Source of the DNA: Clostridiales bacterium UBA6981
GTDB lineage: Bacteria > Bacillota > Clostridia > Oscillospirales > Oscillospiraceae
Length of the DNA: 16,566 nt
Assembly (NCBI GenBank): GCA_002450075.1
Contig: DJYJ01000055.1
Location: 1-16,566 of the forward strand
Direction of reading: 5' to 3'
Part shown: one piece after another, positions 1-6,573 of the stretch
Numbering within the stretch: position 1 is the stretch's first letter
Layout: every line of letters starts with the position of its first letter
The notes under the pieces: model-generated
What the model was told of the DNA's origin: nothing
Databases searched by the model: none
What the model saw: only the letters and a program-made list of their open reading frames with translations
Translations under genes and position numbers: made by a program

Positions 1-53
1 CACACATCATTGTAAACCCTACATGTACAAGGCAGGTTTTTGCTTTTTCTCTC

Positions 54-82
54 TTTACAAAAAATTTTATTCATGGTATAAT
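54..82 (+). promoter_or_regulatory. Sigma-A promoter for the SIS/esterase operon
   Basis: TTTACA (54-59) and TATAAT (77-82) are separated by 17 bp. The -10 is preceded by TGG, giving an extended -10. It lies about 48 bp upstream of the first start codon, and nothing else nearby would use it. Confidence 0.75.
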
Positions 83-129
83 CTGTCTGGTAGTGATGTC
101 TGGTGATGTATCTTTAAAGGAGAATTGCC

Positions 130-1110
130 ATGACAATTAAAGAAATTGTATCCGACATTTTGGAAAAGAAAAAGGCTGCTGGTACGCCAATCGACAGCGT
201 ATTCTTCGTAGGCTGTGGTGGTTCCTTTGCAGCGCAGTACCCCGCAAAGTATTTCCTTGAGCATGAATCTAAAACGCTCAAAACCGCGATGTATACCAGC
301 AATGAGTTTGTGTATGCAACGCCCAAGGCTTGTGGTCCATCAAGCATTGTAATTGCTTGCTCCATGCGTGGTACTGCAGAAACTGGCGAGGCGGTAAAGC
401 GTGCAGCTTCTCTGGGGGCGGCAACAGTCAGTCTTTATTTTCAGAAATCCGCTATGACGGAAGCAAGCAGCTATATTATTCCATACCTCAGCATTGCTGA
501 TGACGCCAACCCCATTCTCACTGGAAACGGCTGTAAGATACTTGCTCTCGCGGCTGAAATTCTTGAGCAGACGGAGGGATATTCTTCTTATACGCAGCTT
601 ATGGATGGTTTTAATGTTCTGGACGACATTTACCGGAAGGCCAAGGAACTGTCCGCTGAACCAGCGAGAAACTTTGCCGAAGCGTGCCGAGACGACGATC
701 TTATCTATGTTATGGGCGCCGGACCGAGTACAGGAGCAGCCTATATCTTTTCAATCTGCAACCTTATGGAAATGCAGTGGATCCATTCCCCTACTGTCAA
801 TTTTGGAGAATTGCTGCACGGTCCTTTTGAAACAGTTGATAAGAATCTCCCGATTGTATGTCTGCTCTCCACCGGCCGTACACGTCCTGTCGATGACCGT
901 GCAATGAAGTTTCTGCGTACTTACGGGCAGCGTCTGTTCGTGCTCGACGCTGAAGAGCTTGGCCTTGGTCGCATCGATGAGAAAGTGAATGAGTACTTCT
1001 GTCCGATCATCTTTTCATCGCTACTGCAGAACGTTTATTTGCATGCGATCAGTGAAACAAGAAATCATCCGATTGCTACGCGGCGCTATATGTGGAAGGT
1101 CGCATATTGA
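130..1110 (+). CDS. SIS-domain sugar-phosphate deglycase/isomerase, FrlB-like
   Basis: This 326-residue protein has two SIS (sugar isomerase) domains. The first covers roughly residues 20-150 and has the phosphosugar-binding loop GCGGSFAA at 28-35. The second covers roughly 185-310 and has MGAGPSTGAA near 195-204. GELLHGPFE (226-234) and the C-terminal TRRYMWKV resemble fructoselysine-6-phosphate deglycase (FrlB) and its relatives, which split glycated amino acid phosphates or isomerise amino-sugar phosphates in the cytoplasm. It lacks the glutaminase domain of GlmS. The start is set by AAAGGAG at 116-122, 7 bp before ATG. It is the first gene of an operon with the esterase 27 bp downstream. 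No kinase, transporter or GntR regulator is visible, so the substrate is inferred only to family level. Base composition is lower in GC than the right half of the window. Confidence 0.85.
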   Translation: MTIKEIVSDILEKKKAAGTPIDSVFFVGCGGSFAAQYPAKYFLEHESKTLKTAMYTSNEFVYATPKACGPSSIVIACSMRGTAETGEAVKRAASLGAATVSLYFQKSAMTEASSYIIPYLSIADDANPILTGNGCKILALAAEILEQTEGYSSYTQLMDGFNVLDDIYRKAKELSAEPARNFAEACRDDDLIYVMGAGPSTGAAYIFSICNLMEMQWIHSPTVNFGELLHGPFETVDKNLPIVCLLSTGRTRPVDDRAMKFLRTYGQRLFVLDAEELGLGRIDEKVNEYFCPIIFSSLLQNVYLHAISETRNHPIATRRYMWKVAY

Positions 1111-1137
1111 TCTGTCAGCATTTGGGGAGGGTTTCAA

Positions 1138-2244
1138 ATGATGTACAATGACGCAGAATATCAGAACTGTATCCACGAGCTCTCCGCTTCGTGTGAGACC
1201 TGCCTTCAGGACGGCTATCCCTTCATTGTCAAGCCAGTCCCTGGTCTCGGTCACAAAGGGGATATAGACCCCCGGGTGAACGTTATGCTCCACCAACTGA
1301 GTGCGGATCCAGGCCCTGAAACTATTGACCTGACAGATCTTGCGCCGCTGCGCGCATGTATGAACTGGAAGAGCTTTGATATCACCAACGCGCTTATCAG
1401 CGTTGCCCACACCTCTTTCATTGGTCGTGACGGAAACAGGGTTCCCTTGCGCGTATATTCCTTTGCAGAGGTGGAAGGCCCGAAGCCCTGCATTGTCTAT
1501 TTCCATGGCGGCGGTTGGATTGGCGGAAAGATGGCATATGTTGAAAATATTTGCAAGTTAATTGCCGAAAAGATTCGGGGTGTGGTCGTTTCCGTCGACT
1601 ACCGTCTTGCACCGGAGGACCCTTTTCCGTCAGGCTTTTACGATTGTTTCGACGCAGTAAAGTATGTCTATGAAAACAGCGGTAAATTTGCCGTAAATAA
1701 GCGGCAGATCGGGGTTTCCGGCGATTCTGCCGGGAGTAATCTGGCTGCAGTCTGCGCGCTTTGCGATCGTGATGCCGGCACAGGGATGATACGTCATCAA
1801 GCTCTTGCTTATCCCTGTGTCAACCCTTGCAATGCTCCCTCCGACTACTACACATGGCATGAGGACTTCTATAATATTCAGCATCATAGAGAAGATATTT
1901 TAAACCTTTGCGTTTATGAGCTTCCAATCCAACGCTGCATCAAGATCGTCGAGCCTGCCTATGTGCAGGGCAGATATGATATCAAATATCCATATGTTGC
2001 CCCGCTGTTTGCTGATGATCTGAAAAATGTTGCCCCGGCAATTTTCATTCTGCCCGAGTATGATTATCTCCGACAGGAGGGAGAGGCATATGCAAAACGT
2101 CTGGCGGCAGACGGAGTTGAAGTTAAGGTTATTTGTTACAGCGGTATCAATCACGGGTTTATGGAAAAAGTGGGGCAATATCCTCAGGCTGAAGACGCTA
2201 TTGACGAGATCGCAAAAAGCTTTCTCGCCGCCGTCGCTGAATAA
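1138..2244 (+). CDS. Alpha/beta hydrolase, hormone-sensitive-lipase-type esterase
   Basis: This 368-residue protein belongs to the HSL/family IV carboxylesterase group. The oxyanion-hole motif HGGGW is at 123-127, the nucleophile elbow GDSAG has Ser197, and the likely catalytic acid and base are Asp309 (in EYDYLRQEG) and His339 (in GINHGF). The first ~85 residues form an N-terminal extension or cap typical of the family. No signal peptide is seen, so it probably acts in the cytoplasm. The start at 1138 is supported by GGGGAGG at 1124-1130; a second ATG follows at once. It lies 27 bp after the SIS gene with no terminator between, so the two are probably co-transcribed. Deacylation of a small carbohydrate or acylated metabolite in the same pathway is an inference. 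Confidence 0.88.
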   Translation: MMYNDAEYQNCIHELSASCETCLQDGYPFIVKPVPGLGHKGDIDPRVNVMLHQLSADPGPETIDLTDLAPLRACMNWKSFDITNALISVAHTSFIGRDGNRVPLRVYSFAEVEGPKPCIVYFHGGGWIGGKMAYVENICKLIAEKIRGVVVSVDYRLAPEDPFPSGFYDCFDAVKYVYENSGKFAVNKRQIGVSGDSAGSNLAAVCALCDRDAGTGMIRHQALAYPCVNPCNAPSDYYTWHEDFYNIQHHREDILNLCVYELPIQRCIKIVEPAYVQGRYDIKYPYVAPLFADDLKNVAPAIFILPEYDYLRQEGEAYAKRLAADGVEVKVICYSGINHGFMEKVGQYPQAEDAIDEIAKSFLAAVAE

Positions 2245-2678
2245 CTGGTGCATTGGGAGATAAGGGAGCATAAGGGATTTGATGACACTACCCGTCATGC
2301 TGTAACCTTCCTGCGTCTATACCATAAAAAGGCTCTATATGCTACTTTGCCAACAGGTCCAGCCTTGACACTACCACTGGGGATGGAACGGCAGCAATTT
2401 ATAAGAATAAACAAAGTTTATAAAAACAAAGGAGATCTAGCAAAACGAAAGAAAAACAGAAGTTCCTTTTTATGCTCCAAAAGGAGAGAGCGTGCACATT
2501 CAACAGGAAACAGTAAAAAACATGGCGTAGAAAGCAGAGCCAGCTATTTTACCGCGCACTTTAATTACACACCCTGCAAAAGCTTCATCAATTTTTCCCT
2601 GCACATTCCGCTTGCATGTGCCATAATCTTTTTACGGTAATTTGTTTTGACTGACACCAAATTTTCCATAAAAACAAT
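2245..2678. other. Gene-free intergenic stretch
   Basis: About 430 bp follow the esterase stop. An open frame of about 130 codons crosses it on the plus strand, but it has no ribosome binding site, a poor low-complexity composition and no recognisable domain, so it is not called. No terminator with a T-tract was seen directly after the esterase. The stretch is A/T-rich from about 2400 on and may be decayed sequence. Confidence 0.5.
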
Positions 2679-2709
2679 ACCGAGGATACTGTTTTTCACA
2701 GTCCTCGGT
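2679..2709. terminator. Stem-loop, possible bidirectional terminator
   Basis: ACCGAGGA (2679-2686) pairs with TCCTCGGT (2702-2709), and CTGT (2689-2692) pairs with ACAG (2698-2701), with a two-base bulge and a 5-base loop. T-rich sequence follows on the plus strand, and A-rich sequence precedes it, so the minus strand would also have a U-rich tail. It may close the SIS/esterase transcript, but it is 430 bp downstream of the esterase. Confidence 0.4.
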
Positions 2710-2786
2710 GTTGCTTCTTTTCGGGCCGTTTTGCCACTGCCCCTTTGATCAGACTGTCCGAAAAGTGAGCGAAAAAGGTAGAGATA

Positions 2787-2795
2787 TGGTATAAT
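2787..2795 (+). promoter_or_regulatory. Extended -10 promoter of the IS1182 remnant
   Basis: TGGTATAAT (2787-2795) forms an extended -10 element 25 bp upstream of the transposase start. No good -35 is present at the usual spacing. Confidence 0.5.
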
Positions 2796-2820
2796 TAGGG
2801 CAGAAAAGGGGGCAGGAAGG

Positions 2821-3157
2821 ATGAAGTACAAGGAAAAGAAAGACCGCTCACAGATCAGCTTTCTTCCGGAGTGCGTGGAGGATCACATCGACGCAGAAAA
2901 CCCGGCTCGGGTGATCGACGCCTTTGTGGATTCTCTGGACATGGAAACGCTCGGTTTTCTCAAAGCAAAAGCTAAAGCAGCGAATGTGCCTTTCGGAGCA
3001 TCCGTTCGGAACGGTGAAGTGGTACCGGGGGGCGCACTTCCTGCTTTGCAAGGGAAAGGAGAAAGCCGCAGCGGAGCTGGGGCTGAGTTTCCTTGCCTAC
3101 AACATGACGAGAGCCATCAACATGGTGGGAATCAAGGCCCTGATTGAGGCTATGTGA
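2821..3157 (+). pseudogene. IS1182-family transposase, internal deletion plus frameshift
   Basis: From ATG 2821 the first ~55 codons match the N-terminus of IS1182/DDE transposases (SQISFLPECVEDHID, then ARVIDAFVDSLDMETLGF). The end of the gene, read one frame over up to the TGA at 3155-3157, matches the C-terminus of the same family (EHPFGTVKWYRG, then ELGLSFLAYNMTRAINMVG). The two parts meet at about 2984-3000. The family is normally about 450-500 residues; only about 110 codons remain, so the whole DDE catalytic core is gone. The protein cannot be active. Good Shine-Dalgarno-like sequence (GGCAGGAAGG) still precedes the ATG. Confidence 0.8.
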
Positions 3158-3208
3158 GAGGAGACCTCTCACTTTTTTGATGAAAACCGAACAAAAAGAC
3201 AATAAAAA

Positions 3209-3245
3209 TGTCCGAAAACTCGAATCCAAAACGAGTTTTCGGACA
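3209..3245. repeat. 14-bp perfect inverted repeat at the IS1182 remnant right end
   Basis: TGTCCGAAAACTCG (3209-3222) and CGAGTTTTCGGACA (3232-3245) are perfect complements around a 9-base loop. There is no T-tract after it. The outer arm repeats the sequence of the left element end at 2755-2764, so it is probably a subterminal/terminal transposase site rather than a classical terminator. Confidence 0.7.
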
Positions 3246-3325
3246 AATTTATAACGCTTGTTAATCTAAATGTAGGCTTTTATACAGTTCCCAAAACGCT
3301 CTGTCCTTAATATAGCGGGGTTTAG

Positions 3326-3571
3326 AGGTACCTATTTTCACGATACTACGATAAAGCCCAAGAGCGGATTAACACTTTAAAACGGAAACGGGCGGAGCGC
3401 CGAGTCAAGGCGGACGCGATCGAGAATATGATGTTCCGCCTGCGGGAATTGGATCAGCCGCTGGAGTATTTTGATGAGCGGCTATGGCTTGAAGTGATCG
3501 ATAGCGTTTTAGTCCACCCCGACGGCCTACTTACATTCAAGCTGTACGACGGCACAGAAGTATCTGTATAA
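3326..3571 (+). pseudogene. C-terminal fragment of a large serine recombinase
   Basis: After an in-frame TAG at 3323, about 80 codons are open to the TAA at 3569-3571. They read as a basic coiled-coil-like stretch (RINTLKRKRAERRVKADAIE), then LEYFDERLWLEVIDSV and FKLYDGTEV. This is the usual C-terminus of large serine recombinases of transposons and integrative elements in Clostridia, after the zinc-ribbon region. The resolvase catalytic domain with its serine and the recombinase domain are absent, so it is a dead remnant. It ends 32 bp before the IS256 element, which probably arrived in or beside the decayed mobile element. Confidence 0.7.
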
Positions 3572-3603
3572 TGCTCCCCAATAAGGATCTGGCAGGCCAA
3601 ATT

Positions 3604-3629
3604 GAGACCATCCCAAAATTTGTGTAAAC
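3604..3629 (+). repeat. IS256-family left terminal inverted repeat
   Basis: Begins GAGACCATCCC and ends TGTGTAAAC. It pairs with 5078-5103 in inverted orientation (20/26 identities). Confidence 0.85.
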
Positions 3630-3675
3630 CTCTGATGTGGTGTAGAATAGAAGCACCACATTGGAGGTAATTATT

Positions 3676-4917
3676 ATGATGGCCAGAAAGAATCGTACCC
3701 CGGAAGAAAACGCGCATCGGGAAAAAATCAGAGAACTGCTGCAGATGGCGAACATAGGCAGCATGGATGACATCCAGAGCCTGTTCAAGGAAACCATTGC
3801 CGAGTTCATGGAAAATGGCCTGGAGGCAGAGCTGGATGATGAACTGGGCTACAGCAGGTATGACTACAAAAACAAGGACACAGACAACAGCCGCAACGGT
3901 CACAGCAGCAAAACACTGCGGACCAGCTTTGGCGATGTGGAAGTGTCCGTACCTCGTGATCGGAAAGGCGAATTTGAGGCCAAGGTCCTGAAGAAGAACC
4001 AGACCAGTATCAGCCAGGATATTGAGGAAAAGATTCTGTCCATGTACGCCAAGGGCATGACCACGAGTGATATTGAAGCACATATTCAGGATATCTACGG
4101 CGTAGAAGTGTCCGATACAACCGTAAGCCGAATCACAGATAAGATCCTGCCTATCGCAAAAGAATGGCAGCAGCGGCCTTTAGAGGCCATCTACGCGGTG
4201 GTTTTTCTGGATGCCATCCACTACCATGTGCGCAGCGAGGGACAGATCGTCAAGAAGGCTGTCTATATTGCCATTGGTATCGATCTGGACGGCAAGAAAG
4301 ACGTCCTGGGTATGTGGGTCGGTGAAAATGAGAGCGCCAAATTCTGGGCAACGGTACTCAATAGCTTGAAAAACCGGGGTGTTGAGGACATTTTCATCGC
4401 TTGCACGGACAATTTGACTGGGTTTTCCGCAGCGATTGAAGCGGTGTTCCCCAAGACAGAGGTTCAGAACTGTATTATCCATCAGCTCCGGAATTCCAGC
4501 AAATATGTATCCTACAAGGACATAAAGGCGCTCATGGCAGACTTGAAGGCAGTCTACGCTGCGGTGGATGAGTCTGCGGCTCTGGACGCTCTGGATACCT
4601 TTTCCGAACATTGGGATAAGAAATACCCCAAAATCTCTCAGTCCTGGCGGGACAACTGGCCAAATCTCAGCACCTATTTCAAGTACCCCCAGGAGGTTCG
4701 CCGCCTGATCTATACGACCAATACCATCGAGGGCTTTAACCGCCAGCTTCGGAAGGTGACCAAGGCAAAATCCGTGTTTCCCACCGATGACAGTCTGCTG
4801 AAAATGCTGTACCTTGCCATGATGGATATTACAAAGAAATGGACTGGCAGACGGCAGGACTGGAGCGTGATCCACGCCCAACTGGCTGTATTCTTCGCGG
4901 ATCGCATGCCGGACTGA
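3676..4917 (+). CDS. IS256-family (Mutator-type) transposase
   Basis: This intact 413-residue DDE transposase moves the surrounding element by a copy-out route as known for IS256. It has a helical N-terminal DNA-binding region (about 1-160). The catalytic core carries Asp179 in FLDAIHYHVR, Asp245 in CTDNLTGF, the conserved Cys266/His269 pair in NCIIHQLRN, and Glu352 in YTTNTIEGFNRQLRK. Length is normal for the family (about 400). The ATG at 3676 is chosen because GGAGG lies at 3663-3667, 8 bp upstream; an upstream TTG at 3661 in the same frame would overlap that site. All catalytic residues are present, so it may be active. It lies between a serine recombinase stub and a helicase stub. Confidence 0.95.
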   Translation: MMARKNRTPEENAHREKIRELLQMANIGSMDDIQSLFKETIAEFMENGLEAELDDELGYSRYDYKNKDTDNSRNGHSSKTLRTSFGDVEVSVPRDRKGEFEAKVLKKNQTSISQDIEEKILSMYAKGMTTSDIEAHIQDIYGVEVSDTTVSRITDKILPIAKEWQQRPLEAIYAVVFLDAIHYHVRSEGQIVKKAVYIAIGIDLDGKKDVLGMWVGENESAKFWATVLNSLKNRGVEDIFIACTDNLTGFSAAIEAVFPKTEVQNCIIHQLRNSSKYVSYKDIKALMADLKAVYAAVDESAALDALDTFSEHWDKKYPKISQSWRDNWPNLSTYFKYPQEVRRLIYTTNTIEGFNRQLRKVTKAKSVFPTDDSLLKMLYLAMMDITKKWTGRRQDWSVIHAQLAVFFADRMPD

Positions 4918-4930
4918 CCGGCTGCAAACC

Positions 4931-4984
4931 GGCATGTCAAGGGTCGAGATGAACGGAGGCTAAGGCCTCCGCCCTTGACATGCC
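4931..4984. repeat. Nested inverted repeats downstream of the IS256 transposase
   Basis: GGCATGTCAAGGG (4931-4943) pairs perfectly with CCCTTGACATGCC (4972-4984). Inside it, CGGAGGC (4954-4960) pairs with GCCTCCG (4965-4971) around a 4-base loop. Together they form one extended hairpin with a one-sided 10-base bulge starting 14 bp after the stop codon. There is no T-tract directly after it. It may protect the transposase mRNA 3' end or block read-through. Confidence 0.75.
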
Positions 4985-5077
4985 CTCAGACTGCTGTTAT
5001 TTTGTAGACAAGGCGGCAACAGCTGGCGCCGCTCCCGCCTTAAATTATTTTGGCTCTATTTTGCACTGCTTCGCAGT

Positions 5078-5103
5078 GTTTACACAGAATTTGGGACAGA
5101 CCC
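5078..5103 (-). repeat. IS256-family right terminal inverted repeat
   Basis: Read on the minus strand it begins GGGTCTGTCCC and ends TGTGTAAAC, matching the left end at 3604-3629. A start-like ATG at 5050 opens a reading frame that runs across this terminus into the helicase remnant, which is an accidental fusion. Confidence 0.85.
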
Positions 5104-5598
5104 ATCTTCTACGATGGCAAATTGGTTAACGGTTCTGGAACTGACTCCCGTCAGCCTGTGTTGTTCCCCTCTTGTCTAACCCTAATAAACTACGACGGCC
5201 ACAAAGACTATCATGAGAGCGCAGAAAATAAGTCGGTAAAAAACTATGTCGAAGCTGCTGATGTGGTTAAATTAACTCTGAGCATTAGGCGGAAGGATCC
5301 AGATTGTAAGATAGCAATAATCACACCTTACAAAGCGCAGAAGTGGTTGATCTGCAACGGTTTTCTTCGATACGGTATCAATTTCAGACTCAAAAACATT
5401 GCGATTGACACAATCGATTCGTACCAAGGAAGTGAGTCTGATGTCGTTATCTTTTGTACAACACGCTCCATAAAGCCAACTTCTATTGTAAAGCACCGGC
5501 TAATTTGTTTTTCCTATTATACCAAAGCGCCTGATGGGATGCGACAGCCAGCTGACTGTAAAAGCGAGGAAATTTTGCTTCCTGTCAGGTTAACATAA
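5104..5598 (+). pseudogene. C-terminal fragment of a UPF1-like superfamily 1 helicase
   Basis: Directly after the IS256 right end the frame reads IFYDGKLVNG. Then come IAIITPYKAQ (nucleotides about 5311-5340) and TIDSYQGSESDVVIFCTTRS (about 5410-5469), the late motifs of UPF1/AAA_12-type SF1 helicases. The nucleotide-binding Walker A and B parts are missing on the left. The last family motif (RLNVALSRAK type) is missing on the right, where the sequence turns non-homologous after about 5480. So the gene is cut at both ends and cannot encode a working helicase. A full-length version would probably have belonged to a mobile element or a defence/repair locus, but this cannot be told from the fragment. 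Confidence 0.7.
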
Positions 5599-5619
5599 TA
5601 TTCTACCCATGTAGTCAAA

Positions 5620-5682
5620 TGCACCCCACAAAACAAGAAGTGCACCCCACTTTTCGACCGGTGCACCCCACGTGTAGAATTG
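5620..5682. repeat. Three tandem 21-bp units, possible IS21-type terminus
   Basis: TGCACCCCAC occurs at 5620-5629, 5641-5650 and 5662-5671, exactly 21 bp apart, while the 11 bp between copies differ. Evenly spaced copies of one binding motif at a terminus are characteristic of IS21-family ends, where the transposase binds several sites. No istA/istB genes remain, so this would be a leftover end. A three-site operator is the alternative. Confidence 0.5.
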
Positions 5683-5708
5683 TATCAAAATGGCCTACCT
5701 TTTCCATA

Positions 5709-5748
5709 ATCCCTGAAATCTCAACGATTTCAGGGATTTTTATTTTTT
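5709..5748 (+). terminator. Rho-independent terminator
   Basis: ATCCCTGAAAT (5709-5719) and ATTTCAGGGAT (5727-5737) form a perfect 11-bp stem with a 7-base loop. It is followed by TTTATTTTTT. No intact plus-strand gene lies directly upstream, so it probably belonged to a lost gene and now insulates the next one. Confidence 0.85.
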
Positions 5749-5770
5749 GTGCCACAAACTGTGCCACAAA
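5748..5770. repeat. Tandem repeat TGTGCCACAAA x2
   Basis: TGTGCCACAAA occurs at 5748-5758 and 5760-5770 (12-bp period), directly after the terminator T-tract. It may be an att-site or operator remnant; the function is unknown. Confidence 0.6.
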
Positions 5771-5807
5771 TTTAGAGAGTTTTTCCCGGCAATTATCTTC
5801 TCACAGC

Positions 5808-5836
5808 TTGTCTACATTTGAAGATAATGGTATTAT
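5808..5836 (+). promoter_or_regulatory. Sigma-A promoter with overlapping inverted repeat
   Basis: TTGTCT (5808-5813) and TATTAT (5831-5836) are 17 bp apart, and TGG precedes the -10 hexamer. An inverted repeat ATTATCTTC (5792-5800) / GAAGATAAT (5820-5828) brackets the -35 box and ends just before the -10, as expected for an operator. It serves the gene at 5939 after a leader of about 95 bases. Confidence 0.65.
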
Positions 5837-5938
5837 CAACATAGCATTTTCGGTTCAATACGAGCTATGAAATGTAAAACCAAGATGGTTTCGTGGTATC
5901 TTTACAGCTATACATAAACTGTGATAGGGGGGATCCCA

Positions 5939-6229
5939 ATGTGGATTGATTTGCCCTTTCATCCGGGTGAAAAAGGAAGCGAAAACGGCATAATCCTGAA
6001 GGACGAAGAGTATAAACGGTCTTGCCGTATTACCATAGAAAAGTGCCCTCGCTATTACGGTATAACTTGCGGTGTATATGGCTCCATGTTGCATACTGCT
6101 TTTGCCGGAGAATCGGATTATTTGGCAAAGTACGAAGCAATGAAAAAAGAGCTTAGCGACTTCATTGACCGTGATGTGTCTGAAGACGAAAAGTGTGATT
6201 TCTACGAGTATTTTACCCAGAAGTATTAA
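5939..6229 (+). CDS. Small acidic protein of unknown function
   Basis: This 96-residue soluble protein has no signal peptide or membrane segment and no family I recognise. It starts MWIDLPFHPG and ends DFYEYFTQKY. It has an aromatic-rich middle (CPRYYGITCGVYGSM) and an acidic, helical C-terminal third. The ATG at 5939 follows a G-rich site (AGGGGGG, 5926-5932) at 6 bp; an in-frame GTG at 5921 is upstream of that site and less likely. It is a monocistronic unit with its own promoter, a terminator upstream and a strong one 25 bp downstream. Size and acidity resemble orphan immunity or antitoxin-type proteins, but no partner gene is present and this is only a guess. Confidence 0.7.
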   Translation: MWIDLPFHPGEKGSENGIILKDEEYKRSCRITIEKCPRYYGITCGVYGSMLHTAFAGESDYLAKYEAMKKELSDFIDRDVSEDEKCDFYEYFTQKY

Positions 6230-6254
6230 TAGATCGTAGCAGACGTCCTTTTCC

Positions 6255-6298
6255 ACGCCGTCGCGAACTTCGCATTGTTCGCGACGGCGTTTTTTTTA
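6255..6298 (+). terminator. Strong rho-independent terminator
   Basis: ACGCCGTCGCGAAC (6255-6268) pairs perfectly with GTTCGCGACGGCGT (6277-6290), with an 8-base loop and a run of T after it (6290-6297). It ends the transcript of the small gene at 5939. Confidence 0.92.
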
Positions 6299-6545
6299 TT
6301 ATATAACGCCATCATTCATTAAGGATCTGCTCAGACGCCGCCTTTTCGGGCCATGTCAGCACAGTCTTGCATGCCGCAAGCGCCGAAAAAAGCAGCATGA
6401 ATTGCACAAATTGGCCGTTTTCCGGCAAATCCTGCGAGATCCGGTCTTTTTCATGGCCGCCGGGGGAGCGCTTTCCGCATTGCTGACCGACGCCGGGAAA
6501 CGAAAAAAATCTTCCCACGCTTTTGTTAATTGTGCATAATTTCTA
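6299..6545. other. Intergenic stretch, no gene seen
   Basis: About 250 bp lie between the terminator and the next promoter. A 68-codon open frame on the minus strand has no recognisable domain or convincing ribosome binding site and was left out. Composition turns GC-rich here, which marks the change from the mosaic left part to the right part of the window. Confidence 0.5.
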
Positions 6546-6573
6546 TTGACTATTTTTGTTGAAAAGCTATAAT
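6546..6573 (+). promoter_or_regulatory. Strong sigma-A promoter
   Basis: TTGACT (6546-6551) and TATAAT (6568-6573) are 16 bp apart. It should start a transcript near 6580 that passes through the small ORF at 6708 and meets the stem-loop near 6984-7023. Confidence 0.8.

Larger units (their letters stand above)
2755..3245 (+). mobile_element. Internally deleted IS1182-family element remnant
   Basis: TGTCCGAAAA at 2755-2764 is matched by its reverse complement TTTTCGGACA at 3236-3245. These enclose a promoter, the N-terminus and the C-terminus of an IS1182-type transposase, with the catalytic middle missing. The right side also carries a 14-bp perfect hairpin (3209-3222 with 3232-3245) whose distal arm contains the repeat. 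The ends are inferred from the short inverted repeat and no target duplication was established. The structure is that of a non-autonomous deletion derivative about 490 bp long. Confidence 0.55.
3604..5103 (+). mobile_element. Complete IS256-family insertion sequence
   Basis: The element is about 1.5 kb. Imperfect 26-bp terminal inverted repeats were found by aligning the two ends: left 3604-3629 and right 5078-5103. They match at 20 of 26 positions, with an identical inner block TGTGTAAAC. They enclose a single intact transposase gene. The flanking 8 bp differ (GCCAAATT on the left, ATCTTCTA on the right), so there is no target-site duplication. This fits an IS-mediated deletion or recombination between two copies after insertion. 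Confidence 0.85.

Noticed and set aside
10..30. Inverted TTGTA/TACAA near the left edge as a GntR-type operator
   Set aside because: Only five bases match on each side and the site lies upstream of the -35; too weak to call.
2248..2640. 130-codon open frame after the esterase
   Set aside because: No ribosome binding site, no recognisable domain and odd low-complexity composition; it overlaps AT-rich non-coding sequence.
5050..5103. Possible start of the helicase fragment inside the IS256 right end
   Set aside because: The ATG at 5050 lies in the IS terminus; the in-frame join to helicase sequence at 5104 is an accident of insertion.
3595..5124. Similar sequences near both IS256 ends (GGCCAAATTG left, GGCAAATTG right) as a target duplication
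   Set aside because: The right copy lies 12 bp away from the element end and the left copy runs into the IS terminus, so they cannot be a normal 8-9 bp duplication.
5620..5682. CRISPR array
   Set aside because: The repeated core is only 10 bp with 11-bp spacers and three copies; this is far too short for CRISPR repeats and spacers, and no cas genes are seen.
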